The notes under the pieces were generated by a model. That model was not told where the DNA came from. It was given only the letters and a program-made list of their open reading frames with translations, and made no database searches. A DNA stretch of 64,000 bases. It comes from Ptychodera flava. Taxonomy: Eukaryota; Hemichordata; Enteropneusta; Ptychoderidae. Where the stretch lies: NCBI RefSeq assembly GCF_041260155.1, contig NC_091940.1, positions 2,390,001 to 2,454,000 of the forward strand. Reading direction: 5' to 3'. Positions 22,959-35,259 of the stretch are shown here, in pieces (the stretch's first letter is position 1; each line of letters starts with the position of its first letter). The translations under genes and the position numbers were made by a program.

Positions 22959-23572
22959 ATTTGAAAATTTTAAGTACTGATGTTTTACCCACAGTAGATT
23001 CAGACACATTGGCCAAGGTCATGATTGGATCAATGAAAGTGGAAGCAAATGAAAACATGCAGAATAAATATCTATAATAAATGAGAATCTACATGCTCTG
23101 ACATGTTGGTTTCTAAAATTTTCATTTCTTCTATAGGTACTGAAAGATTTATGGAGAAAAGTAGTGAGTTTTGCATAGCAAATACAATCACACAGAGAAA
23201 CATGGTAGTATGATATGTGTGAAGTCAATGTCAAATCTTAAAACTCTTATACTACTCAATTACAAAGCAAATTTGAAAATAGATGTCCAATGTGATACAT
23301 CGCAATTCATTATACATTTACATAGTGTAGTACTCTGTCAGAATTGTTACTCGTACTTTCAAATCAAATATATAATGGCTGATACCTTTATTATGCCATT
23401 CAGTGGCCTTATTTGTAATAAATTTAAATGCTTAGATGCTAAAAGTGTTGTCTGTCATTATTTATTGTCTCATTTTCAACAAAAAGTGTTAAACAGCTTC
23501 TCTCAAAGAAACTATATTTCCTACCGGCAGAAGGTTTCTGAATTTGCTGAAATTTTATGTTCATCTACCCAA

Positions 23573-23653
23573 CCTTTGACATCATATCCTTGACACCATG
23601 TCCTCGATTTGTGTTGTTTCTTTTAGATTTTTTCTAATTGCCGATGCACCTGA
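23573..23653. repeat. 80-bp direct repeat, copy 2
   Basis: It matches 22879-22958 with about five differences. The DNA between the copies contains an AT-rich 140-codon open frame without recognisable domains. Confidence 0.85.
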
Positions 23654-25440
23654 AGAAAATGGAACACAATCTTCCATATGCTTCATTTTGAAATGGCGCT
23701 TTCTGTTGATGAGTAACTGAACCCAGGATTAAATTGATTTGTAAATCTGTTGAGTGAGAGAGAGCCCAGTAATTTCAGTCTTCCCCTATGCCTTATAAAT
23801 AGGTAACTGAAACTAGCATCTTGATTTTTAAAGAAATTATTACATCGAATTCCATTGTACCTGAAGAGTCAGAGAGAGATTCCCAATACGAATTGAGCAT
23901 TCAAGACTGCAGCATTTCAGATCTGTGTTTTTGGTATGGTGTGTTTGCAAGGCATAAAACAAAAGGATGAGCTTTAACTGTAATTAATGCCGTGTACATG
24001 AACAATTGGCAATTACGCCTCAAAACAGGCATCGTTTTCAAAATTGAGATCATTTGCAATTGTTGTATTCATCAGCAAATCACACTGTACTGTTAGAGCA
24101 TGTAAAGTAAAGAATAATAATCAGTGATAATGTACATATATTTGTCAGTGCTTACCAGATGAAACTACACAGGTAATTGATGTAGTTGTATAGAATTTAC
24201 AAATTAAAATTTACTTATGGTGTGATAGAGTTATTTGGTTATTTTTGTAACTTCCTTTGCATAAATTATTGTACAGTAAATCCACCATACCAGGGCACTT
24301 GTACCCTGGCTTAAAGCTATGGTATTAGCGCCCTCATACGATGAACCTACCAGTCCACTATTGCTATTGAAGTCGGACTGAACAACGGATTTGATACAAT
24401 TGTTCAAAGTCATTAGGTTGTCAGTTTGGGATTCCCATTTGAACTGGCTTAAATGAAAAAATCCTAGAGCTGTTAAAGCAGCACAAGACAATCACGTACA
24501 TGGGAAAAAGTTGAACATAATTTTCAATTTCACTGCCCCTAAATTGAAAAAGATACAATTGACATTAAATTAAGAGAAAACTACATATTTTATTTTAATT
24601 ATCACCTGTGCATTTTTTTCTTGTTGATTGATTACAACCAGTATGAATGGTTACATTAATTTTTTTTCTGTTTTTATCCTGTCATATATAATCATAGCGT
24701 CTTCTGTATCTTGCAAGGCAGTCTATATATGACTCCTATTTGTAAGGTAATGATTTTTCAACAAGTATATGAGTGTCTTTGTTACTTTTTGCAAAGAATT
24801 GACACAATATGTCAAATACATTTGTTGATTAAAAACTACACCTAAAAGATAGTCAACTTACACATTTGATGCCTTACCCTTCAAGATACAAGATATCATT
24901 ATATTTAAATACCCACGTAGATGCGATGTGATTTCTGAATTATAGCTTTCTAACTGGGTTACCCCGGATGTAAAAGCCTTTCCAGTCACCTCATTGTGTT
25001 TGTTGATACACAATCAACAATCACCATGGAGATAGACGATCTTTCTTCAGTGCATTCACGCCTGTACAGTGTGCTTTCCACAGAAAACTTGAAAGGAAAG
25101 CGATGGCGGGTTCATGTTGCCAACAATGATATACAGAAATGAACTTTCAAGACGCGCATTTGCCACAGTGTTATAACATGCTGTCTTCTTCGATATACTT
25201 GCGTGCAGGAGACACATCCTTCCCCCCTCCTTCTTCCTCCTCCACTCACACATATAGACAAATAGGGCCTACTGCAAAATAGGCCTATACATTGCTGCAG
25301 CCAGGCAGCAATTTGAAACAGCAATATATATATCATATTATGAAATATTTGCCTGCGTCAGGTTTGAAATAACAATGTTATCTATTGATACTAGTAGTAA
25401 TACTGTCGATGGCTTGCAATGACATATTGATGTGTGTCGT
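23654..25440. other. intergenic, no recognised gene
   Basis: No domain-level coding, RNA gene or clear repeat is seen. A short hairpin CCAGGG...CCCTGG occurs at about 24290-24307. Confidence 0.45.
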
Positions 25441-26437
25441 TAGTGTGAAGATCAAACGAGTCCGACAGACTCCAAATAGGCGGACATAATTAAATCAACT
25501 TTCTACTCCGCCGGTCGTTCATGGAAACGCTAATACGCGTTTGCGCGAAGTAGACTGTACGTGAGTGTATTGCTGTGATCTCGCTGTGGTATTAAAAGAA
25601 ACGAATTACACGTTATTCATCGATTGCCGTAAAACATTTTCATCAAATTAGATAGACGATGTTGAGGCAATTCTGATTGAATTCCGTGATCGGGTAATTA
25701 TGAGTACAGTGTAAAAGTTTTGACCCAGCATAATCTACTGTCATTGGGGAGTGAGGCCGTACCCTACCGCCGAAAAAACTCGTCATGTTTCTATATCTGA
25801 AAACCGAACGATTAAAGAATTGAGAAGTTTGCTCAGCTTTGTAGCATTTATTTTATTTATAAGCACGTAATTAATCCAGTGTCACTCAATGCAAAAGCGG
25901 GGCAAGTTTTATCAAGAAAAGAATGATAACAATATTCAGTCGGCTTTGGAAATATCCTCATTTCATCGGTAAATGTGACTCAGTTGACAGTCATTATAAC
26001 AAATTAACTGCGTGTAATTTCCCGTGAGAGTTATTGCAGTTATAGACCCCCGTTACACCGTCAGGTATTGGCCCAGGCTATCACAGTGAAGCCATACAAA
26101 AGCCTTAACAACTGTTGCTTAGGCCCGGCTTCGTAATTTGCATATCAGCTTGTACGGCAGTGGGGGTACAGCTACGCGGGTAAGACGTCCGGTCACCCTT
26201 GTCATAACTGGCTAAAAACGCTGAGTTACGGGAGTTTTCCCGTAAATTGTCAAGAACTTCGACTTGTCTGACCAAAGAAGTGGTTTGAAGACTCGCAAGT
26301 AAACAGGTTTTAATCTCTGTTGAGTTAAGACACGGAAGCGAATGGGAAGCAACTCAACAACAGTTGACCGACTACCGTACACCTTACCACGAGTGTGTTG
26401 ACACTATTCGGAGTGGATAAGACCTCGATGAGCCGTC
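25440..26437 (+). promoter_or_regulatory. putative promoter / 5' UTR of the CARD-Death gene
   Basis: CpG dinucleotides become visibly more frequent here than in the flanking AT-rich DNA (for example CCGCCGGTCG and ACGCGTTTGCGCG). The ATG of the CARD-Death gene follows at 26438. I cannot place a transcription start or TATA box. Confidence 0.35.
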
Positions 26438-26477
26438 ATGGCTCCAGGGAGTATTACTTTACCAGGGAGCGACAAAC
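26438..26477 (+). CDS. CARD-Death gene exon 1 (start codon)
   Basis: The exon encodes MAPGSITLPGSDK plus one base before gtaagt. The C joins TA of exon 2 to give Leu, leading directly into TPEKCKQLL. The exon is short and 7 kb away from exon 2, so it needs transcript support. The perfect donor and matching phase favour it. Confidence 0.65.
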
Positions 26478-29400
26478 GTAAGTATGCCATTAGGTTAGTC
26501 CGTAAAAAACCTTATAAATACCAGTTACATATAACACTATATTCCTATAATCCAGAGCCCACGGGTCAGAGTGTTCACAATTAGATCTGTTGTTGGTCTC
26601 GGTTTTGTGTTGCTACCTTTGTGAGCTAGCTACCAGTGTACGCTATAGCGGACTGGGGCTAGCCTATAGACTGTATTATAATGAGGTTGAGGTGGCTAGT
26701 GGCTTTTTATCGTCTTTGCTGTAATTGACGGTAAATGTGCTTTATGAACCGCAAAGGTAAATCGTTTTGATACCGGTAATAGATCTATTCATAGTCTGTT
26801 TATCACAGGCAGGCATACAGACTGGCACTTCGAATGCCGACACATAGCGGATACTGTTATATCAACCTAAAGTACAGAACATGTTTATCTGCAGCTGGTT
26901 TTGTTACACGTACTGTGACAGCGATAGCCTAGGTTACACTTTACTACCAGCATTCATAGGTGATCTTAGCCCTGCGTACAGGTCTGTGTGTTCCCGGCGT
27001 ATACGAATTCCACCACATCATGTGGTGGAGGCCGTATAACGCCGGGAACACACAGACCTGTACGCAGGGCTACCGTGATCTCTGCGTAACCCATTTGACT
27101 TTAATGACAGAGAGTAAACGCCGAATAAACACACTCAGTTATAACACTGTAATAAAGATCAACAACAAAAGATGTGCCCTCTAATAAAGTGCGTGCCAAG
27201 TCAGTGGTCGACTGTACATTAGCTAATTTAAACCAAGTTTTTATTTATTGGTTAATTTGGCTGTGTTTAAATGCCGTTCTTGGGCTTGAAAGATTAATGT
27301 GAACCATTAAAAATAAATGCATCTGCCATCTTCCATTGAGTCAATATGACTCCTGCATGCGTAAACGGTGACACCTGTTGGTGACGTGACTTTTCATTTA
27401 TTGCAATAACTTACAGCAAAAAACAGGATGGTTGGACAGTCTCATATACATTACGTTTACTTTTTTGTACGTGGCACACAAATTTTGTAGATAACATTGT
27501 AGACAAAAAGAACCGACTCATTTGAGTGTCTGGATAGAACACACAAGGGAATTGCTAAATTACTAAGCTACTGCAGTGAACTGCAATAAAACTGCTTACA
27601 CTAATTAGTTTCAGCTGTAGCCAGCTGGCAGATTAGCGGTAGTGTGTTATAACTGGGCAGTTTCTGTTTCACCCGTGGCCACTTTAGAGTTGACCGAGGT
27701 TACTTGATACAGACAAAAAATTCTGCTTGTCCAAAGGCAAAACTAGCTCTGTCTGGGGTTGTAAGCTTAAATAAGTTACGATTGGCACCCTGTGTACAAT
27801 GTAACATTACCATGCACTGGTCCATGTACAAATCTTGTTTATTTCAACTTCCCCAGACAAACTGTCTGCTTGGGACATACAATGTTGTCTACTTTGCCAG
27901 CTGGCTACAGCTGAAACTAATTAGTGTGAGCAGTTTTATTGCAGTTCACTGCAGTAGCTTAGTAATTTAGCAATTCCCATGTGTGTTCTATCCAGACACT
28001 CAAATGAGTCGGTTCTTCTTATCTACAATGTTATCTAAAAAACTTGTGTGCCACTTACAAAAAAAGTAAACGTAATGTATATGATACTGTCCAACCATCC
28101 TGTTTTTTGCTGTATTTGTTTGGCAATCGAATTGTAAAGTGTTATTTTCGGTCAGCTTTGACCCCGGTCAGCCTTTCGTGTCGAAATACCACAACATTTG
28201 TCGTCAATAAGAAATAGCGAGCAATATTGTCGGTAAACTGATTTTGAAATTACTTTATATTTGCTCGCAAACGTGCTATATTGCATGCTGTTTAATTAAC
28301 ACGTTTGTGACCAGACATCTGGAATCGCCAGAATCGCACAGGTGTCCAACATCAGTATACGAAAGCTGAAGCTACATTAGCTTTACAGTTGTGAGTCATA
28401 ATTGATTGAAGTATTGCTACAATCTAAAACATGTGTTACAAAGCCAATTTCAAATAGAATTTCACAAAATACCAATCTTAGGAATCTTTGCCATGACAAC
28501 TTTGCGGCTTCGTCCCGGTGCGTATGATTCTCACGCCCAAACTAGAGCTGTGATCTCAGATGTGCAATACCAAATGCATTGTTCAAGTTCAAGTGATCAC
28601 ACTCATTGCAGATTGCTCTCGATTGAAAACTTCGTATTTGTGATTACGTTCTGTGAAAATGTTTCTGCAATTTGAGTGTGTTCACTGTGGTGCTATGCGT
28701 GTGTATGCTTGGAATATAGGCCTACACCAACGCAAATTAGTCCTAACATGTATCTGTTTCATTGAAATAGTGTAATCCCTATATAAAACACTGCGTCAAT
28801 ATACCTAATCCTAAACGTTTCTCTTCAACTATCTGACAGAAGACATTACGAGTCGACCATAGCATGGAACTCATGTCCGTGAAATACTAACATTGTCTCT
28901 GTATCTATAGACATTCTTTCCAAAGCGATTGAATTTCATTAGTGTGAAGCATTTCAGTCAATACTCAACTCAAGGCCCTTTGTCCACAACAAAAACTAAT
29001 CTTTAAAATAGGTATGCATTCACAGCAATTGTATAATGTGACGTCATCGGCGGATTTATGGTCGACGATCGACTACCCTGGAATCGCCAACATTGGGTTT
29101 AATGTCTCTAACAAAAAAGACAGTCACGTGGCTAGCAGAATTTCATTTCTTGTGAAAACATTGCATGTAAAGATATGTGTATTTATTCGTATATTGTACA
29201 GAGCGTTGATAACACGGGAGAAACTAACGTAGGAAAAGGATATCTTTAATTTGTGATAACCAGATCGAATTTTAACTGATCGAATTTTTATACACATGCA
29301 GTTAAAGTTAAAGTGATGCTGTAGAAACATCTATGAAGTAAAAATCGATTACTTACACAGCGAAGTAGACTAAACACTGACATATTGTATGGTGGGTAGG

Positions 29401-32400
29401 GTCTATTTCAATAAAAAGTAAACGTTGGAAGTAAAATGAACATTCTCGTCAACTATTGTGAATGAAAAAGAGCGAAATACCCTCTAGCTCTGCATGGCAG
29501 ATGGTTTCAAAGCTCAGTACCCGGATCTGATATCCCTTACCCGGTAGAAGCATGGTAATACAAAGCTCAGCACCCGGATCTTATACCCCTCCATATTCGG
29601 TAGAGGCGTGGTTTCAAACCTCAGTACCAGGAGATGAAACGGTAATGTGGGCTTCGCAAGGAAGCGTAGATTTGACTTCAAGGAAAAGTTCCGACAGTGT
29701 CGACAAAACTATAGCAAATCAGAAAGGCGATGCCACGTTCTGTTAGCATGATATACATTGACATAATAACGGGAAAATTAAAACAGTGATCGCCAGGAAT
29801 CCCCAGTTTTTCAGATGCCAAGATATTCATCACCCTATACTCACCGCGCTTTGTCGATCTCAGTGATACGAAATTGTAAATTTGACAGGTTGACAGGATT
29901 GACCATGGATGTTCCAAAGACTCGACATCAGTTTTCAGATGAACGACTGTGGTCGCATTTCAATGAAGGAGAATAATTCTTTACAGTGTCAAGTCAAATT
30001 TTCTCTATGTTTTGAACGTGGAATAGTATATTAACACGAATAAACTGGTTACACGACGTGATGTATAGTCACATGCTCTTTTACAGTATATCATTTTGGT
30101 TACCTGTTTATCTATGCACTTCCTATAGCTTAGATGCACTGCCGCCTTCAAATGATTTTTTTCTTGATCAGAGCGAATTACCAAATCACATTCTCCACAA
30201 ACGAGTCGTATCTATATTCATGACACATTACCTCAACGTCCAAAGGACAGAAGTGGAAGTATAATTGTGTATAAAGATTGTAGAAGTTTATAGTGCGAGT
30301 GTAAAGCTCTATAAAAACCGGGATAAAAACATGGGTACAGTGTACGCTGAACACTTTATCGTGAAACTACAGCGGTTTAGCCACATACACTTTGTGCACG
30401 GAAAACGGGTGTTTAGGCGAAAAAAATTACAACGTTACATTACTGCGACATATCGTTTTATCAGGTTAAAGAGATAAATTGCCCAACCTCTGGTAATCAC
30501 TTAAAGCACTGTATACATCCACCATGAAAGCTGTCGTTGTCACCTGAGCACAAACAAATGATGGGTGTCAACACCAGAGAGAAGTGAATAGTATGCATTT
30601 AATACACGATATAATTATTAGTACATTGATAATTAATGGGTTTATTCAGCTCCAAAAGAAGCCATGTATATTTAGATCGATAATATAAAAATTGTGTGCA
30701 GATAGAAGTAACTCTTGACGACACGATATCAGGTGTCATTGCACACAAATCATCTTTTCCATATTCCTCAAGTCAACTTTTATATAGATTTAAAATTCTT
30801 AATTTCATACGGAGAAAAAAAAATCGTCGTCGATCTAGCATTCCAAAATATATGACCGCTTTAGATTAGATTTAGACATACTGAACTATTCGTAAAAACT
30901 AAGAAATATTATTCTTAAAACTGTTCAATATGGCAAACAAATTATACTATTTTACAACGAAACAGTCAATGATGTGAAATGATAAATAAAACTACTTTTG
31001 CCCCCGGGGAAAAACGTCACGGTGAACTATTTTGTTAATTTCGATCGTGTCACTGTGAATATGGCTACACAAGACTTTAATAATGAATCGGTTCTCTATG
31101 ACAACCAGTGCAATACTTAATATTTAATAACACATACATCGGAACCAGACTGCCACAGCGGTCGCATCACCAGACTGATGTATTGCCGGGTATTTTAACT
31201 TTTCTGTGTTCATCCCTTTATCCTTTATCCCGCAACAATGTAATATAAAGATATTCTTTTGCGATACTTGACAACGCGGCCACAGTACATCACCACTAAT
31301 AACTTAATAACATGCCGATTTTGTGGAAAAGCTAATGATGTGTGCAGTCATTGAAAAGGAATATCGATTGTTCTCAGCGATAGTGAAAAATGTCCTTTAT
31401 TACATTTGTTCCTGTACACACATTTTTAAGTATATGATCTCTAAACATTAATGTCTTTATTTCTTTTCGTTCGTACTAAGCACTTCTTTCTTTATTATTT
31501 TGTAGTCACAGTCTGTCACGTCGTATAATTGACTTAAATTGAGAAATAATTTTGGCATGAAACCTTCCTTTCAATGTAGCGTGCGAGTCACGTGACTTAT
31601 AGTCAATAAGACATGAGACTTGCAAGCTCTGACATTGGTCAATGAATATTGGAATATAAGCTTACATTGGCTAAGGCAGAAAGAATTAAAGGTGACAAGT
31701 TGAAGATGTGCGATGACAGATATTTTCTCTCTTATCAACGGCCTTTATATAACGTTGAGTCTGGTATCCTTCTTTCTTTCCTGGTCAAAGTTCATGGCGA
31801 TAGTGTACACTCTATGAAATGTATTAGTGATAACGAGAAACAATCAACACGAACTACAGTACCTGTCTCCACAGTTGACTCTGACCTCGTTTGAAATTTA
31901 TCGACAATAAAGCTTGTCCTTCTGTTCAAGTATGCGAATAAGGTGTTTACCTCGTGTAGAAGACCATGTTTAATCTATTGCGTCTAAATATTTTACACTG
32001 TCAACACAACCTACGTCCAAGAAAAAATAATACACACAAACGTTAGGGCATTTCAAGGCGACTATAATGTGAAATATATGAACAATATTCTATCAGAGCA
32101 TGCATGCCATAGTAAATATCGTAATTATGATTACTGGTTTCTTGAATATTCCAGTATCAGGAAGTGAACAAACTATCCCATTGTTTTTAGTCGCGATGTG
32201 TTTTGTACGTGCATCGGTCCGTGAGACGATCGATAAATGTACAAAGTCGATATGAGCTGTCCTCAATAAATTACTGATAATAGGCTGGTTGCATGTTGTA
32301 TAAGTATAAACTGTTGACACTGCCTATTTGTTAAACACTCAAGTTAGTATTCGTGTAAGGTTAACATCAATTTGATTTATATAAGATTATTAAGTTGTAT

Positions 32401-33859
32401 GAAACCCACTCTGTAGGGTAATTTACAACAAATGGTTAATTTAATGTTGTCTTCTATTATTCACAAATGTTTGCATTATCCATGAAAATGTAAATAATAC
32501 AACACGATAGTCTACTTTTCAAGTTAAAAGTGCGTCGAAAGACGAGAAACTGAATGTTTGGTGCGTTGTAAATAGAAAACGTTGACTTGAACAGACTTTT
32601 AATCAGACTCGGATGCATGAACATATTGCGTCATGTGTTGGTTATTTTTCATCACAACTTGCAAGGACGCAAAGCTTATTTATTACCTACAGTGTATTTA
32701 TAGGCACACAAACAGCCAACCCAATGCTAGTGAATGCGCTCAATAACACTGATAGATCCGAATGACCAGGAAGGGCAAAAGAAGACAAAAAAATACCATC
32801 AATGAATACTATTTTATCGAGTATTTTATTTCCAAATTGACGTTTTTGAGATTTGACAGGTGTTTAGTTGATTTAACGATGAATTCTAGACCCCAGCATC
32901 ATCATTGTGATCTAGGGTTCCTTTGAGATTTCTGCAAAAAATTAAGGCGTTGATAAAATGGAAAGTTAGTGAGTGATAAATAGAAACTATTTTCATTACC
33001 AAAATTTTACACAAGCAGAGACATTTTCGCTTGTAAGAGGGTCGCCCCGAGGATGAAGGAGAAAACTTGTCGAGCGGTTAAATCATTATAGTTTAAAACG
33101 TTTACGATTTTATAGCACGAATTTTTCTTTTTTAACCCCATACATGGTGATAGTCTGAAGTAGTGGAGACAAACAATGATTTTAATTCGAGAGCAAAGTG
33201 CTCATTACAGGTCTAATCATACGACCAATACAGTGAATTATAAAACAGCAAAAAAGGCGAAGCTTTCAATAATAACAATACTGAATTTTCCGACGGGTTA
33301 AAACAAAACACCACATACTTGTATTAAGTTACATTTAGCAATGCCTGGATTACTATGAAAATGTATTATTTTGTATTATGAAGTTGGAAATGAAAGTTGG
33401 CGATACCACTTCAAAAGTTTCATACGTCTGTAGTCTGTGTTTTTAATATTCTGAAAAATGTAGTTGGATTATATTGTATTGTAAAGTTGGATAATTTGCT
33501 GTACCATTTAGGTCTTTTAATATTTTATCTCGGCAGTAACTCCAGAAAAATGCAAACAACTGCTGCAACACTACCGAACGGCACTAGCATGCAACATGGG
33601 CCCACGTTCAACCCTGTTCTATCTCTTCCAAGAGAGAGTATTCTCAAAAGAAACTATCGACGACATCAGAAAGAAGGGTAAAGGGGATCAATATGAAACA
33701 AACGTCGAAATCATTGAACAACTGATGCAAAAAGGTGTGAGAGAATTTGAAGTACTCATCAAGATATTACGTAAATTACAACTAAATTTGTTAGCAGACA
33801 TACTGGAAGAGCAAAGAACATCAGGTATTTATTTTAATAAAAATAATGCTACTGAGATA

Positions 33860-33890
<31 letters not shown>

Positions 33891-35259
33891 TGTATGTATG
33901 TATGTCAGCATCAGCAGTACATTGATGTTGAAGTAGATCGTGAGGTGTGTACATGGATATGATATGTCAGTAAACAATGCTTCTGTTTGCAAGTGTCAGT
34001 GAATAAATGAGTGTGCTCGTGCACAGTGAAGGGTGCAAATGCTGATGATATTGCATGCAATTGCCTTCAAAGATAGTTGAACATTACTCAGTTGTAAACT
34101 GTTTTCAGGTTCAAGAAACAATTTTATGACAACACTTACAGTACGGTATTTTCCTGAAGACAAATATAACTAGACAAAATTTATGAAAACAAAGTGTTTC
34201 AACTTTCACAGATATTCTACATTTGACTGAACCAACGAGTCGGAAGTTGGGTTTTCATTGGAAGAGGATAGCAGATGAATTAGGAATGAAGTCGATGATT
34301 CCAATCATACAGGATCGCTATCCCGACAAACTCAGGGAGCAAGCACTTTATATGCTACTCATGTGGGAAGAAAGGGATGGCATTGGAGCTAATGGAAGAC
34401 GGCTGACACAATTACTGGAAATGTGCAATATGAGGGCTGCTGCAGGTATATAGTGCCTTATCTCTTTACAAAAATGAGTCACAATGCAGAACTCATTTAG
34501 GATTATAAATTGGTTTCTTGCTTTCTTGTAAAGTAATTGTTATTGCAATAACAAAAACGAACTGCTTAGTTCTTCCCAGCATTCCCCACATTGTATTGCA
34601 GTCCCCTTCTGACCAGTCTTCTTTTGTGTAAGAATGGCTTAAATGAAAAATAAAATTACATTCTCAAGCCAACCATGAAATATCACTGTGAACTTAAATC
34701 TTATCAGCTGTTATTGTTATTATTGCAAGTTGAGGAAATGCTTATTAATTATTCATGTTGAAGGGAAGTCTCCTGGTAGTGAGTGATATTTGTACAGTGA
34801 TCATAGGATAGATATAGACCTCATTTCCTTTGATGTCCAATAAACAGTCAATGTTACACTTATCAATCATTGTTTGTATTAAATGCACTGAGAGGTCTGT
34901 TCACATCTTAAACCTGGTCCATAGACTATGTTGCTCTAGAGTATGCATAATAACAAATTTTGTTCTGTTTTGCAGAAAATGTTGAAGTGATTATGAATGG
35001 AGGAAAGAAAAAGAAGAAGAAAAAGAAGGGAAAGAAAGGTGAAAGTATTGCAATATTTCAATTGTTCATTAATTCATCGTTCTATGTGTGATGACTTTGA
35101 TATGGATATGATAGTGAGACAGCTTTATCAAGAGAAATCAAAACTAAAACAGTTAGAAAGGACAACTCTTTCATGATGTTGACTTACTGATTAAAACTTT
35201 GATTCATTTTCACAGGAAAGAAGTCTGGAAAGAAGAAAAGTAAATCAGCCAAACTATAG
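26438..35259 (+). CDS. CARD + Death-domain adaptor (CRADD/RAIDD-like) with lysine-rich tail
   Basis: Five exons join with matching phases: 26438-26477, 33537-33824, 34212-34445, 34976-35038 and 35216-35259. They encode 222 residues ending at a TAG. Residues 14-106 look like a CARD (LTPEKCKQLLQHYRTAL, then VREFEVLIKILRKLQLNLLA). Residues 110-187 look like a Death domain (RKLGFHWKRIADELGM, then LREQALYMLLMWEERDGIGA). The CARD-then-Death order is that of the caspase-2 adaptor CRADD/RAIDD (199 residues in human), which links PIDD1 to caspase-2. The tail from about 198 is nearly all Lys/Gly/Ser, which CRADD lacks. The start rests on a short first exon whose single overhanging base completes a Leu codon with exon 2. 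The domain calls are by pattern only. One-to-one orthology with CRADD is not claimed, because deuterostome invertebrates have expanded CARD/Death families. Confidence 0.8.
26967..27072. mobile_element. 106-bp near-perfect palindrome, possible minimal MITE
   Basis: The left arm TAGCCCTGCGTACAGGTCTG TGTGTTCCCGGCGTATAC returns as GTATAACGCCGGGAACACAC and then AGACCTGTACGCAGGGCTA. The centre is CCACCACAT C ATGTGGTGG at 27019. The heptamer GTGATCT flanks both sides (26960-26966 and 27075-27081), as expected of a target duplication. It lies in intron 1 of the CARD-Death gene. Confidence 0.85.
27412..28114. mobile_element. about 700-bp foldback element with about 215-bp inverted arms, TA target
   Basis: The left end is TA then CAGCAAAAAACAGGATGG. 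The right end is CCATCCTGTTTTTTGCTG then TA. The arms match over about 215 bases with small indels, down to CAGCTGTAGCCAGCTGGCA and its complement. The loop (about 27631-27888) has no recognised gene. Ends in CAG...CTG with TA duplication suggest mobilisation by a Tc1/mariner-type transposase. It lies in intron 1 of the CARD-Death gene. A partial relative is at 21254-21424. Confidence 0.85.
28115..33536 (+). other. remainder of CARD-Death intron 1
   Basis: No exon or known element is recognised. Positions 29498-29632 contain about 2.3 copies of a 58-60-bp repeat built on CAAAGCTCAGTACCCGGATC and a CGGTAGAAGCATGGT stretch. Confidence 0.5.
33537..33824 (+). CDS. CARD-Death gene exon 2 (CARD)
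   Basis: The acceptor is ctcggcag and the donor is gtattt. The exon encodes the complete CARD, from TPEKCKQLLQHYRTALACN to LADILEEQRTS. A GTAT microsatellite starts about 40 bases past the donor. Confidence 0.88.
33862..33904. repeat. GTAT microsatellite
   Basis: About ten tetramer units lie 40 bases past the exon-2 donor of the CARD-Death gene. Confidence 0.95.
34212..34445 (+). CDS. CARD-Death gene exon 3 (Death domain)
   Basis: The exon encodes ILHLTEPTSRKLGFHWKRIA through RRLTQLLEMCNMRAAA. The WKxIAxELG and LxxMLxxWxER patterns are typical of Death domains. The acceptor is tttcacag and the donor is gtatat. Confidence 0.88.
34976..35038 (+). CDS. CARD-Death gene exon 4 (lysine run)
   Basis: The exon encodes NVEVIMNGG followed by eight Lys, Gly, Lys, Lys. 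The acceptor is ttttgcag and the donor is gtgaaa. Phase agrees on both sides. Confidence 0.8.
35216..35259 (+). CDS. CARD-Death gene exon 5 and stop
   Basis: The exon encodes KKSGKKKSKSAKL and then TAG. The acceptor is ttttcacag. Confidence 0.8.

Noticed and set aside
23171-23593. 140-codon plus-strand frame
   Set aside because: No domain, biased AT-rich composition, no promoter or splice partner. It runs into a direct-repeat copy at its end.
22879-23653. Two 80-bp direct repeats 0.7 kb apart as ends of a mobile element
   Set aside because: No target duplication at the outer edges and no element coding between them. A simple segmental duplication is enough to explain them.
24660-24750. Exon-like stretch with flanking AG and GTAATG near 24700-24746
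   Set aside because: The translation has no similarity to anything I know and a stop arises quickly. There is no partner exon.
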